Part shown: positions 11,929 through 24,497 of the stretch, in pieces
Layout of the letters: each line of letters opens with the position of its first letter
Numbering within the stretch: position 1 is the first letter of the stretch
NCBI GenBank assembly: GCA_037783415.1
Contig: JAZGTN010000089.1
Location: forward strand, 992,001 to 1,056,000
Reading direction: 5' to 3'
DNA length: 64,000 nucleotides
Source of the DNA: Leptasterias polaris
Taxonomy: Eukaryota > Echinodermata > Asteroidea > Forcipulatida > Asteriidae
The notes under the pieces: generated by a model
Databases searched by the model: none
What the model saw: only the letters and a program-made list of their open reading frames with translations
What the model was told of the DNA's origin: nothing
Program-made: the position numbers and the translations under genes

Positions 11929-12722
11929 GACGGTCCCCATCACCAATACGACGGAGGATACCGCAGGTAGACCAACCAGACCCCTCTGCACATCCTTATT
12001 TACCCCATACACCGACCCACCGGGTACCTCATGAGGATCATCCACCCCGAGGAACCCCAAACGGTAAACGTCAACCTCGAGAGCAACGTTATGAACCTCG
12101 GCATGATGAGACCTACAGCCAGGAGAAATCCAAACCTCGTCGGCCGTCCCCATCTAAGAGGGAAGGCGGCACTATTTCCACACCGAGTAAGAAAGCGCAT
12201 AGTGCTGAGCACTTACCAGAGACTGAGTATAGCCCAGGTATGGTGCGACGTACTCCTGGTCGTCGGTTACCCCCGGTACCTGGTGAGGTTAGACCCTCAA
12301 ACCATCAAACAGGTAGCTTATCAGGTACCCCAAGGCCACGACCTCGTTCTGCCGGTACCTCTCGCTCAAAAGACTCCAGTCCTGTCCGACAACCCCTCTC
12401 ACATCCTCGTAGTAAAGATCCTGGTCATCCTGAGAGTCGATCCACTCCACCTCCATTTTCAATCGATGATCGCCCTCCCCAATATGAAGCGGTGATGCGT
12501 ACACAAGATCCAGCAGATCAGGGTGTGGTCGATCCACGCCTACCCAACGGCTACCGCCCTGGATCATCCGTCTCCAAAGGGCGTGGTCATGGAACACAGG
12601 CACACAGCCCGCGTCGAGCTCCTCAGGGAGTATCAAGGGGGCATGGGCGTCGGCACGGCCGGGAAGGAAATGGAGGAACAATTGCTGGTTATTCAGATAC
12701 AGAAGAAGATGAATGGGCATGA
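11929..12722 (+). CDS. Cav2-like voltage-gated calcium channel alpha-1, C-terminal exon with stop
   Basis: Last coding exon: acceptor TTGAATAG, entered in phase 1, 263 codons then TGA at 12,720-12,722. The protein begins RSPSPIRRRIP and is Pro/Arg-rich. Three features in order match Cav2 C-termini. TPGRRLPPVP (12,252-12,281) contains RxLPxxP, the class of motif bound by RIM-binding-protein SH3 domains in Cav2 channels. DPRLPNGYRPG (from 12,531) parallels the RRLPNGYY block near the end of human Cav2.1. The final AGYSDTEEDEWA parallels the PYSESDDDWC end that interacts with presynaptic PDZ proteins. Such tails tether presynaptic calcium channels at active zones. The terminal residue here is Ala instead of Cys. 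The start of the channel is outside the window, so which Cav2 paralog this is cannot be told. Confidence 0.7.
12261..12281 (+). other. RxLPxxP SH3-ligand motif (RIM-BP type)
   Basis: Codons read R-R-L-P-P-V-P. Established knowledge: Cav2 (and Cav1.3) tails bind RIM-binding proteins through RQLPxxP-like motifs. The position about 150 residues before the C-terminus is compatible with Cav2. Binding itself is inferred. Confidence 0.6.
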
Positions 12723-13200
12723 TCCAGGAACAGACCAAGAAACAACCTGTTTGTCTTTGTTGATTTCTTGTTGGAATGTCTTCTAAAAGCAATGCAAACA
12801 TCTACCATCATATTTATTCATCCTTCAACACTTCAAAACCTGTAACCCTTGCTGAAGAATTCTAATTCATTACTTGACATTATTCACAAGTGAATGTTAC
12901 ATTTGTCTCAGTTCTTCTTTAAAATCAAGTTCATAAATGTTACTAGCTGGTAGTGACATACAATTTCAACATCTACTCTATCTTCAGTCGGAAAGAAAAT
13001 CAGTCTGGTTGACTTTTCTACATTGGACAAAAGTCTGACACTAAGGAAAGGTCCCCATTCAATTATCTAACCAGTGCAGAGGGGTATGTATCAAATAAAG
13101 CAACTTTTTTGTAAAATAGCTTCAGTGTTAAAATTTACATAAAAAAGCTGTTTAAACATTTTTACTCTCAAATGCAAAGATTCAGAAGAATAAAGTGTTG
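12723..13200 (+). other. Probable 3' UTR of the Cav2-like gene
   Basis: AT-rich non-coding sequence after the stop. AATAAA hexamers at 13,094-13,099 and 13,189-13,194 are candidate polyadenylation signals. Later AATAAA copies exist, so the true end could be farther downstream. Confidence 0.4.
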
Positions 13201-16200
13201 TTTTTGTCTAAATAAGCAAAAATCTGTATAAGTTTCAAGGAAAAGAACAAGGAAGAATTGTTTTTAAGCTTCATGGATTGTGTTGCCATGGAGATATTTT
13301 GGAGATCAAGATTAACATTACCAGGATTTAAATCAGACTGACTTCTTTTATGAATATTTGCATTTGAAGATTTAGGATTTTTATATATTTCAAATACCAC
13401 AGGCCTATATGTTATAGAAATGATCCAAATGTCTCCCAAACAATGGATTGTCTAAATGACGAAAAGCTTGCATTTAAGACAAAAAGTTACCCATAACAAG
13501 AAACTATGAGGTAACCCAGTGGTTATTCCTTTTTGGGTCCTACTTATTGATGCAGTGACGTCAGAGCTCTAAACTGTTTAGATTCCTCTGTCATCAACGG
13601 CTCCTTATTTGGGGTGACATTTGCCTCATTGATTCAACCTGTTGGATAATTTAACCACATTGACTTACATACTTGTGTACAAACCAATGCATTTGACTGT
13701 TCACTACAAAGCCATGTATAGCACCTTTTTTAAAGTTAACTAAACGTTGATTCAGGAGAGTTGGCTGTTTGTACTTAACTCAAACCATTGTGATTTACTG
13801 GGATTGAAGACGATGTTTCTTTCATTACTACCACTAGAGTCTTGATGGCGACACTGTTTTTTGTGTTTGTCACTGGTAGAGAGTGCAACATCCACTGGCT
13901 CGGGGAGGGACTGGTCAAGTCCAGGAATCTGAATCAAAACAGCTTTTTTTGAGCCAGATGTTTGTGTGATACAGATATCTCTTCTCCAGTAATGCATGTT
14001 GCAACATTGTGACTACGTTAACAAAATGAACGTCGCTTAACAAGACTACTACCCCATGCAAAAAAAAAACAAGCATAGTTTCAACTATTATAGACTTTCC
14101 TGTTTGAATAGAAATCTTGAAGGGTTGTCTTTAAGAAACTATTGGTACAATGATCTAACAACTAATCTATCAATGTTTCCTTTGCAATGGACCAATACGT
14201 TCCGTTCTTTAGCCTATACCAAATGCTTTCCTTTATGTGTAAATACTAAAAGCCAGCAAATATGCTAACGGTTCATGAAAATTGGACAGTTACAACAAAT
14301 ATATATAAATATTTCATTTTGTTATTTCATCGGTGAATATTAATATTGTACAAATTAATATTTGAATTAACACTATATATAAATCTATATATAAACATAG
14401 CAAAATTTCTAAAAATGCATTTTTTTATTACGATTTAATCTATGTGGGGGATTATGAGTGTAATACATTAGTATTAGTGTTTGATTGGGCACTGTGTAAT
14501 ATTTCAACAGTGTTTCAATTCCCTGCTAAACTAATTCAATCTTTTATCATTTGATTATTTAGCTCATTGGTTATGGTTCAAAAGCATGGTGTAGCTTAGC
14601 ATTAAATCAAACATACTTAGCAGAATCGGAGCGGCTACCAGCCAATCTTTCAATTGAAACAATGTACGGTTCACTGGTTACCTGTTTCAAATTTTCTTAG
14701 CAAAAACCCCAATCTAATTGACTTTTTGAAGGTGATATTGACCTTCTATCAGTAACTTGGACATACCATGCTGTTGACCCTTGACCTCTAGCTGTAGAGT
14801 CTAATGAATATTTATAAGCTTTAATGGAACAATAAATTTATCTGCAAATTCTACATAGCCAAGTTCAATTATAAGTAGAGATATTTAGGTAGATGTTACT
14901 ATAACTTAAGCATGATAATCTTACAACATAGGACAGTAGATATATATCTATCTAGCACCAAAACAGCCATCTTTCTGGCAAAGGTGTCTTTCTAATTGGA
15001 TCCTTTCTGGAGTTCCTCGTGTTCTGTAACTAGTGTTACTAATTAACGCATCAGTGTCTGGATCCCAGACTCCTAGACTACTTGCATCTTCTCGTTTCAC
15101 CCCGACCATGATGTAAACGTTCCAAGTAATTTTTATCGTCGTTTGAAAATAATCATGTGACTTTTGGGTGTCTTTTCATACCAGAATTGGGCGTTTACTT
15201 TGTTTATCACAAGACTGGTACCCAATACTCAGTCCATGTAAACCATATAAACGCTATCCAAGGTATCTGTCTAAGAAATTTTCCTATAATCGATGTATGG
15301 CGTGCTTATTCAGTCTTAAAATGTTGACATTCAATTATATTTTAACACATCCATAACTTGCTGTAGATATTTCTTGGGATTACGTTTGTGGAAAAAAAAA
15401 ATTATTGCACGCTGTTTTGTTTGAAATTTACACTCATTTCTAGAAAAGTATTTTTAGTCTGACAAAAATGGACAGTTTTTTGTAGAATAATTTTGAGAGA
15501 GCAAGTTAATGGGTTTTATCATAATGGGTGGTAATTGGAGAGTTTAAACTCATCAAAGTTTCTTTTTCTTCTTGAATTCAATCAATCGATCGATTATTCA
15601 AGTCATTTATCAATACTAATCAATGAGTGATCAATAAATTAACTAGTACTAATTTCCTAATGAACAATTTATCATTATTAGGCACCTTTTGAATTGGAAT
15701 CGCAAATAGTAGTCCAAGTTTTGACAATTTATATATAGCATAGGATATAGAAAAACATCTTGTTTAATATACACATTCCAGTTTATTCCGTTTGACTAAG
15801 TTTAATTGTTTATGAATGGGTGTGCATGTATGGTGTGCCATTTGTGTCAAAAAATGGATAAAGGGTTAAGTGTACATAAGGATTCAGAGGTAAGTCAGAT
15901 GGATCGAGATGAAATGCAATATGAAATTGCACTCCATAGTATTAGTTGCTGTGATTCAGTTATTTTGTTTTTGTACTTAAAGAAAACATTACTATGTCTA
16001 AAAAGAACTATGCAAAATGCTTTACCATTTCTATTAAGATTGTGCTTTGAACAATTCAAGTTCGGCTTATTTTTTGTGGTTGTCTGATGAACAACTTTGC
16101 ATAAGTTGGGCTTTTTTTTAATTCTTCTTCTTTTATGTGATTAAGATATCTTTCAAACATTATTTAACTTTTAAAAAAACACGATAATCAATCATTTTCC

Positions 16201-17539
16201 TACATATTGAAAAGAATTCCCCTTGCCAAATTCAAATAATTAAACCTGATATAATAGGATTTCACCCAAATGCAAGTTTGAAAAGATATCTAAATTGCAT
16301 ATTATAATCAGATAGTTCCAGCATATTGCTTGTGTTTATATTAATTTTTCTACTGCTTTCGTTTTGTATATTACAAGCCATAGTCAATAATTTTCATAAA
16401 GATTTGATTGTGTGATTAGCGGATATTAATTTTAGGAGTTAACATTTTTGATCAAGCTCAAGCTTTCTGGATTTTGCTGCAAGTTGTCTATTTATGGACG
16501 TTGGAGGCGCTGTTTCCTGTGCAATGACTATCAACTTCTCCGAATGTGCCATTTTTCTTGTGTTTAAACGCTGATTTTTTATATAAGTTTGTTTGTTTGA
16601 TAATATGTATAGTCTAAACTCATTTCCAGATGTTACATTTTATGTCATTGAAGTAATACACTAAGTACATCCATGTACTAGGAGACAAATATAAAACATT
16701 TCGGGTTAACTTAATGTAGCTACTAAGATTCGAAAGAACTGCCGAAAGAATTCGAAAGAATCTGTATGAGATTTTTTAAATAATAGTAATAATTTGTATC
16801 TCTCTATTTCAACCAAACCCAATCATTTACAGTGATTTCAAACACTAAACAGGGGGAATCTGTAAGTCAACCATTTTGTCATTTGTTTTTCACAGTACAG
16901 ACAGTACACCCACAATGACGTCATATAAAATGACCAGAGTACAAACATGACATCAAAATGAGATAAATGCTAGATATTATTACTCGTATATAATGTTTGA
17001 GCAGACCCCAGTGGTAGTTAGTTTTTCTTCTTAGTAGCTACATGGCATAAACAAGTAAATACAATTCTGTTTGTTGTTGTTCTTAAGAACCTGGGTATAG
17101 CTACTTTAAGTAGTCAGCTAAAAGAAGTACTTCTTCAAACACTATTTCTTACCTTCCAGGCATTTGACTGGCTGTACACAATGTATATAATATATATATC
17201 ATGTGCTTTCAAACCTTACACTATCCCATCGTAGACTTATAGAGTAGTTCATCGTAGACATCTTTATAAAAATGCGACTTTTACGGCGTCCATCTTCAGC
17301 GCTCTCGTCATCGTTACGTCATCGTTACGTCATCATGATGTTTGTTTTATTCACGATTCTATTTCGAGTGAAATAAAATACCTCTGCACAAGAAGAATAA
17401 GATTGTAATGTGATGAAAGTCAGTGTCGAATTTATTTATAAATATATATTTTTGTAAAAATTCAAAAACAAAGCTATGAGAATCAGAGACGATACTCGCG
17501 GTTTTTTGACGTTTCGATATTCAGTGTCTATATAAATGT

Positions 17540-17710
17540 AGATAATAATACAATAAAACTAACCTGTGAAAATTTCATTTCATAAGGTGGTCGCGTTTTT
17601 GAGATATCGCCGAAATTCCGGAGCGAATTATGTCCACGCAGGAAGAATAAATCCCTAACAGGAATACACAATCTGAGAAACGTTTCTGACAGTACGTTTC
17701 TCAGATTCAA
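17540..17710 (-). repeat. Dispersed repeat fragment (same family as 735-870)
   Basis: Read on the minus strand it contains CTCAGATTGTGTATT, TTCTTCCTGCGTGGACATAA, GCGATATCTCAAAAACGCG and TTTTCACAGGTTAGTTTTA. The same motifs appear in the same order at 755-865 on the plus strand with point differences. No coding capacity. Confidence 0.7.
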
Positions 17711-20700
17711 ATTTTGGGGCATAAAAACTGATGTTTTTTCATACCTACATTCTTCGAATTTAAATGTTTCTCAAAATGCTTGTTGAAAGCTGCTCTAAGT
17801 CAGTTTGTGTTGCCACTAAATTTTAGAGTGATTACCAAACGTATAAGACCGTCCCCTGTCTCCTCTTATTGCTCCATAAAGCTTCCACTAGCTTGGTGGT
17901 ATGACGTCATAGGTCAGACTCGTGTTTACGTCTTCTTTCTTTCCATCTTTCTTTTCGTCGTCTTTGTGCAGCGAACCATAGAGAAAGGACCATTCTATGA
18001 GTGAACTGTCAAAAAGACAGGATGCAATAAACACGGCATCTTCACAACTGTAATTCAAGTACTCGCTCAAAAACCCACCCTGAAAGGGGGGCGGGGGGCT
18101 GACTATGACTTACAATAGAGTATCCATTCTGCTGAGCACATAAATATTGAATCTGAAATGATTTACCCACTTCATAAATTCCTTCTAAGCCCTGTGGATA
18201 TTTCTAACACTAGGCTTGGCCATGGAGGTACCTCCATGGCTTGGCCGAGTGCCGGTTTTTGTTCTCTCTATAGTCTTACCATAATAATAGCAAGGCTCTG
18301 ACAAATTGAAATCATTCACGTTGCAAATTAACGATAAATTTAGTTAATAGTCCATGATTAGTGGTTTTTGCAACACGTGTTCCATTATACTAATTAAGAT
18401 AAGCTATCTTTGCGGCTAGGGGGGTTACGCGACTTGGTAGTGTCGAGCTGCCTCCACTATGGTGATCACAACGGTCAGTTTTAATACCAAATCTTCCTCT
18501 GTCTGTATTGTATAAACTGATGGAAGCATGATGAAAAACCCGCTCTTCATTCCGTATTCTTGTTATAACTTTACCTTTTCGGGTAAAAATAAAACGTGTG
18601 TGGGTGGTGAACGTCGACGAGGAGGTCAGCCATTTGAACGTGGTCCGTGGCTGGCCCGTGGAACCTCACTAGAAGTGCCCACCTGCTGGCAATCGCGCCG
18701 TGCCCGCAACTTTCGTTAACTTATCACGCTGTGCACTTCAAGGATCTCCAAGGGAATAATTTGGGGTTGATGTCTGACCATTTGAGGGTTAATCAGTGAT
18801 ACCTCAACAACTTGGCCATGAATGAGAAAATTGAGATTTTTCACCTTGGAGATTTTTGGCAGTGTTTTGGTTTTGCTGTTACCAATTATAGCCTACACCA
18901 GCCGTGGTCATTTTCTTACGTTTGACTGGGTGAACTTGCATGGAAATTCACTATCTTCAAAAGTGTCTTTGAAGAATGGTTGACCAAAAATTAAAACGGG
19001 AATTGAATCTCGAAGAGGAAGTTAAAACTAGTTAGTCAAATCGAAAGGATTCAGTATCATGACTGCGTCAAACCAGATGGAACTTTGAAAACTACTACTT
19101 ATACTAGGTAGCTCAGGTCCGCCTTTATTCTTGTATTCACCCATACTCTCCCACCCTTACCCCACCCCCACCCACACACACCCTTCGGGTTACCAACAAA
19201 GATACGTGACGCGTAGTCTTATAGTAAATTCGTGGGAAATTGTGAAAACTTTCATGGTAAACTCTCCACGAGGTTGGTTTAAAATTCGGTACCATGAATC
19301 AGTTGATACTAGTTTAAAGTCCGTCATAGGAAATGGCTCTTGTTTTATGGGTGACGTCTTTTTCTAGGAATTTGATGCAGTGGACGGGTGATGCCTGGCA
19401 CCATGAATGGTCGTACCAGGGAGGAAGGAAATGGCGTACCTTCCTACACGGTCTTGATGTATGGTTCCATTCATAACACTTGTACACCCACTCATAACAC
19501 TTGTACACCCACTCAACCATCACCCACCCCTCTCAACTTCAATGTTTACTCTAAACCAGAACTGCTTGCTGGCGAAATGACCGCAAAGAATAATTAGTAA
19601 TGCTACCAGTCCAACGAAATTAGTCGGAAAAGTGTCATGAAGTTTGTAACATGGATGTTGAAATATTTCCATGGTGTGGTCCTTTCTCTGGCCTTAGCTC
19701 CATGCTCTGGCATGGTTGAACCACAAACTGCATGGAGTTTGTTCTCTCTGACTTTTCGGTGGTAGCGAGTGTTTACCTAGCCAGAAGCGGTGCTTTCCTT
19801 GCTACCGGCATTTTGCGTGCATTTGACCGTTAAATTGTTACAGTGTCGAGTGAGATTGTTAATGTACCACAAGTTGGGTTGTAGTTGCTCATGACAAAAC
19901 GAGGCACGTTAATATCCAGAGGCATCCTACAATCGGATTATTATTGACTTTTGCACTGACTGATACTGCAAATTGTTGACACCACAGGTCTTTGCATTTT
20001 GCTTATACCTTGGTATTCGTGCATAAACGAAGGCAATTTTTTTTCGGGAAGGAAATTATACGCTTTTGAACGGTTCAACCCCCATAGAAGCGGATCTGTG
20101 GATTTGGGAGTTACAGGGGACTTTTCCCTGTTGACTGAAACCGCAATTGCGGAGATGCATTCACCTTCAGTAGACTTCCCTTTTTAAAGAGAAGTTATTA
20201 GAATTGTGTATTAAATTTTATTTAGGAATGTCCACACGAAGTATCCGAATTGGTGGCTGCTACGATGGCTACGACTGTTCCAAAAGGGTTTTGCTGAGGA
20301 TATCTTTGTCTTAGGGCTGTTCCCCACTAGCCTCGGCTTATTTGAACAGCCTCCTTTTTACTCACTGCCTAGATTGTTAAATTTGTGCAGTAACATTTTC
20401 TTTGGTCATGTTTACACTTTGCTTGCATTGTACTACTATAAATTGATCTATAACATGATTCTGTCTTTTCTTATTGTGAGCACGGAAATAAATGTTTTAT
20501 TGAATTAAAACAAAATACGACTTCGACGAATGATGACGCGATAATACAACAGTAGCCGTATAATAGTAGCTGCCTAACTTTTCTGTATTCCCTTTCACTC
20601 GTCGTATCGCGTGCAAGGTTTGAGAGCATTCTTTGACGCCTAAAGCGACCATCACGTAAAACGTGTAACCGCAACCGCAGATTTGCAAACCAGAGGCAGT

Positions 20701-21136
20701 CTATTTTGAGGGGGGTTGGGGCACACGAGATCAATCGATCATTGATGATTACGAAGGTCGATGTTGGTATCTCTAAGGTATACTGCGTAGTGGAGAATAA
20801 TGAGAATAGGGCAAGAATATTGCTGAGGGGAGGGGTGGGGCAAACAAGATTATTTCAAAAATTTTGCGCCAAGTGTTCAATACTCCGATGGGACTCTCCC
20901 TAACAAGCCTAGAAGCGGCGAGGCGCGCGGTGCGAAGTCAAAGGAGACGAAAGAGATGTATTTTATATTTTTATCTTTTACAGAACAAGATTCCGTGCAA
21001 CAGGTGCAAAGCAATAGCTCAATATCTTCCGAATTGGGTGCAGATTTAAATGTGTGCAATTTACCCATTTGGGATTCTTTCCTAATGGTAGATGGCACCC
21101 AGATGAACCTTAATGGTGTTATCACCTGATCCTTTT

Positions 21137-21367
21137 ACACTGCAAAAACTGGGGTGTTAAGATTGACACCATCAGTGTTGTCACATATAGGCCGAGAATC
21201 AAAACTTACAACAGTGTTAAAATATCACTAATTTCTGCCAACACAGTTACATTGGTGTTATGTTAACACCCATGGTGTTAAGTTTTATTCTCTCTTGGGT
21301 ATTTATTATATGTGTGAAAACACCCGTCATGTCAATTTTAACACGCCAGGTTTTGCACCAGTGTGAG
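21137..21367. mobile_element. MITE with CACTGCAAAAACTGGGGTGTTAA-type ends
   Basis: The left end (CACTGCAAAAACTGG then GGTGTTAA) is mirrored at the right end (TTAACACGCCAGG then TTTTGCACCAGTG). The interior is rich in further GTGTTAA/TTAACAC motifs in both orientations, so the element can fold back extensively. About 230 bp, no coding frame. Confidence 0.75.
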
Positions 21368-22355
21368 ACCCTGAGGCTGCTTGTTTACAAACATTTGAGA
21401 ATCCTCGTTTGCATATGGGTAGGCCTACCGTCTTTTATTGATACTGGAAGAGACCTTCGAGTATTCTTCTTGACTGAAACCCAAGGATATCTTGTAAGAA
21501 TACCTCCTTCTCGGTTTACACAACGACAATACTCCAGATGACGGAATCTAAAAAACAAAATCACAACATTGACGATAAACCAATGATTTGACTTTCTCAT
21601 CTCACGTGATCTTAGAGGTAAATGAAGCTGGCATCTCTCGGTTGTGATTTATGAAAGGTTGAAGGTGGCCATTTGTCTTCGGTCATTTGTTATCCTACAG
21701 ACTTACAACTGCTCGTGTTCTGTCGAAGGTTTTGGAAAAGATCCAGTTAACTGTCAACTTGCTCCAAGTCCTTTACAATAACCAACGCCGAAAACCTTAG
21801 GTTATTCAATAATTAATGCGATTACAATACGGTTTCAGCCTACATAACAAAGAGCAACGCCTAATCCTTTGGATAAGTCTACTGGAAGTTTCAGACACGT
21901 TAGATGTCAATGTAAACTTCCCGACGGACGTACTTATTTTCTGTCGTTTTTCTGTTTATTTACTCAACTTGTATTGTAGCCAACATAACAACAAAAAAAG
22001 AACACATTGGGTTCACGCACTGCGCAGTTCGGTTTGGCAGACGTTACGACATAACTTTTTAGCGCGATTCTTCCGTATTTATCACTTAACAAATTACACA
22101 TTTGTATCAAACCTGTTTCGGTGATGTTCTGAGAAACTCCTGAAGCTTCAACTGATATAATGATGATGCATTACCGGAGCAAAACTCTGCAATGTCAAGA
22201 AGCTTTGGTACTGACAACTTCAACCAATCTTCACAGCTCCCTCGAGATTAACTGCTTTATTAAGTAGTTCGTGCACGACCAACTGTGATTTTAAACGCTG
22301 GTTGACGATTGCGCGAAAAGAAATTACTTCCATCGATGAGTACAAACTTGTCATC

Positions 22356-22656
22356 ATGGCGTCTTACTGGAGTATTCTCATCGGTGTTTTATGTATTTTA
22401 CCGGACATTTCAACCTCTCTCTCAAGTAACTTGCTACCTATAGATGATGATAATGCCCCGGCTGATCATACCTCATCACACAGTCTTCAGAATGAACAGA
22501 TTGGATCATCCTTGACATTCGTCTTTGATGAAACAGACTCCATGTATGATGATTGGAAACAGGTTCTTATGGGAGCAAAAACTATTTTGGAAACAGCGAT
22601 GAATAACAGAGATAAAAGAATATATAATTTTGGACTTGTTCCCTTCAACGATCCAG
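22356..22656 (+). CDS. Hemicentin alternative first exon 1a (signal peptide + VWA first half)
   Basis: Starts at ATG 22,356 (ATCATGG context). MASYWSILIGVLCILPDIST is a typical secretory signal peptide. After a 40-residue acidic linker comes the start of the VWA domain, SSLTFVFDETDSMYDDW, then ILETAM and YNFGLVPFNDP. It ends in phase 1 at CAG|GTAAGT. The VWA part is identical to exon 1b at 36 of 51 positions, and both exons have the same exit phase, so both can splice to exon 2 at 42,070. The metal-binding loop reads D-E-T-D-S where exon 1b and vertebrate hemicentins read D-x-T-G-S. No second VWA exon lies between this exon and 1b, so it is either a true alternative first exon of the same gene or the remnant of a duplicated gene. 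An out-of-frame ATG precedes it at 22,336. Confidence 0.8.
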
Positions 22657-24370
22657 GTAAGTTGGGTGGGAATTTGTTATGGTCACCTCTTAAAGGAATT
22701 ATAATACAGGATTAAGGATAAAAACATATTTTTTAAATTTTAGTATGAAACGCTTACTGAATAGGAAGTTCATACCAGAACCATTTTTGTCTGTAAAATA
22801 TTTCACTCTGAAATAAAGTCATATACTAGAAAACTTTAGGCCTAGGCCTATCTGAAAAACTTCAAATTTAAAGTCGCAACAGCTGATTTCAGTTGATTTA
22901 TTTATAACCAAAATTAATAAGGAAAATGTGTATGGTTTTTCTCCTGACTCAGACAACGGATTAAACAAAATTATCACAGGATTGTTATTTCATGTACGGT
23001 TGATCACCCAAAACATGAACACTGTCTGTGACTATTTTGTCAGCTCAACCAATCCTGTATAACACCTTTAACCCCAAACAATGTAGGCCTCAGATGCTTC
23101 CAAACTTTTGCTTAGTATTTACTTGGCTGATTCCAGTGGTGTCCGGTTTCTTTGGCTACGGCTCCGAGTGCGAATTATGTTAAAATAATAAAATTATGTT
23201 TGTTGGTGAAGCACCGTGATGCGAAATGCTCACTTCTCCATAAAAAAACCCGAAGCCGGTGGGCAAGCCGGAGCCAGAGCCCAAGCCTATTGGAAAATGC
23301 CCCTCAAATAATTGCCGAGATTTGTCCTCAAAGCAAGCTTGCTCAATGGTTTACCTTAGCCTGCAATAACACTGACTTAAAAACATCCATACACACACAA
23401 AAACCTCAGACTGGAATACATAGAATTACCCACTGACGTGCAACGACAAGACGCAAAGTGGACCACTGTTGTTATTGTTATAGTTCAAGTACAGCAGGCC
23501 ACTTTTTGTAAACAACATTTTTTAGGAGCACAGTTTTTATTTTGCCAGATTTGTTTTGGGAGATATTATTTTGAAGTTTATAACAGTTCTATAGTAGCCT
23601 AAATCACAATTCTTTGTTTCAATACGGTGGTGAAGATTCGAGGTGGTAAAATCTTATGTGTACTGTGTCAACTTAAAAAATGCCAGGTTTTAGAAAGAAG
23701 TCTATTTTGCTGTCTTCGCAAGTAGAAGTCATATCAGCGGGATACCATGCAGCGAAGTAGATGACATTTTTGAACACGTTTGCTGCTAGCAACTTTCGCT
23801 GGTCTTCCTGTGCTCAGCGGGTTTGTTAGTGTCTTTGGCCGTGTTTAAGCGACTATGGCTGTGGCTTTCCCCTTGAAACAGGATGCACTTGGCCAGCCAG
23901 CCGTAGCCAAGGCCCAAATTTTTAGACGCGACATTGTGAATATAGAGGGCGCCCTGTTATTATTTGACGATTATCGTCTGCTGCTTGTCCACACGTGTAG
24001 TGTAGTTGTATAGAGTTATTGCATGTAGTAAACTGTATGTAAATGAAGTGTAGGTGATAAAGCCACTCGGGACATTATTCACTCTTTATAGTCGGTGGTT
24101 TCTTGAGAGAGTCTTCAGTTTCTACTGTGATTTCACGAGGCTCGTCTTCAAAAGATTCAACAAACTGGTCTTTTAGACTGTTGTCTGATACGAGTATTTA
24201 CCACAAAGCAGAAATACACACGGTTTATTGTTTCCTGACGACTTCCCCAGGCGGCCCCAGTGACTGCGTACTCACCGAGGCATAAAGTAACATTGCTTTA
24301 CTGGGCTGCCAAACACTCTTCACGGCGGGGGGCTAACATCGCTCGGTTGAAGTCATCGTAAGGGGGCTCG
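22657..24370. other. Spacer between the two hemicentin first exons
   Basis: About 1.7 kb with no convincing exon. It contains MITE-like pieces with GGCTACGGCT / AGCCGTAGCC termini at about 23,150 and 23,895. The promoter of exon 1b is expected near its right end. Confidence 0.4.
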
Positions 24371-24376
24371 TGTGGT

Positions 24377-24415
24377 GTTATTTAACTAGGAGTTATACAG
24401 TTTCATTCTTCAGTT
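24377..24415 (+). promoter_or_regulatory. Candidate core promoter for exon 1b
   Basis: TTATTTAAC (24,377-24,385) resembles a TATA box, and TTCAGTT (24,409-24,415), an initiator-like sequence, follows with its A about 33 bases downstream of the TATA-like motif. The spacing is right for a TATA/Inr pair about 425 bases before the ATG. Motifs this short arise by chance, so this is a candidate only. Confidence 0.3.
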
Positions 24416-24461
24416 ACTAAACAGTCAAGAGAAGGACGAGTTCGACAGCAAGGACTTTAAA

Positions 24462-24497
24462 ATGGCTGGAGAAGAGAGAGGAAAGACTTCAGTGTAG
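24462..24497 (+). other. Possible upstream ORF in the exon 1b leader
   Basis: AAAATGG context ATG opening an 11-codon frame (MAGEERGKTSV) that stops well before the hemicentin start. If the transcript begins near 24,412 this uORF would be the first ATG and could lower translation of exon 1b. Inference only. Confidence 0.3.

Larger units (their letters stand above)
13201..22200. other. Intergenic region without recognisable genes
   Basis: Roughly 9 kb between the Cav2-like stop and the first hemicentin exon. All open frames are short and lack splice or family support. Contents I can name: CRE-type palindromes (see findings), a reverse-strand repeat fragment at 17,540-17,710, a 22-base perfect palindrome at 18,221-18,242 and a GTGTTAA-ended MITE at 21,137-21,367. 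Regulatory DNA for either gene could be here, but nothing in the sequence alone proves it. Confidence 0.5.

Noticed and set aside
12289..12801. 170-codon minus-strand frame
   Set aside because: Antisense shadow of the last Cav2-like exon, whose plus-strand frame has family motifs and splice support.
22302..22355. Upstream extension of hemicentin exon 1a from TTG
   Set aside because: It would need a non-AUG start and would place the signal peptide 18 residues inside; ATG 22,356 gives a normal secretory start.
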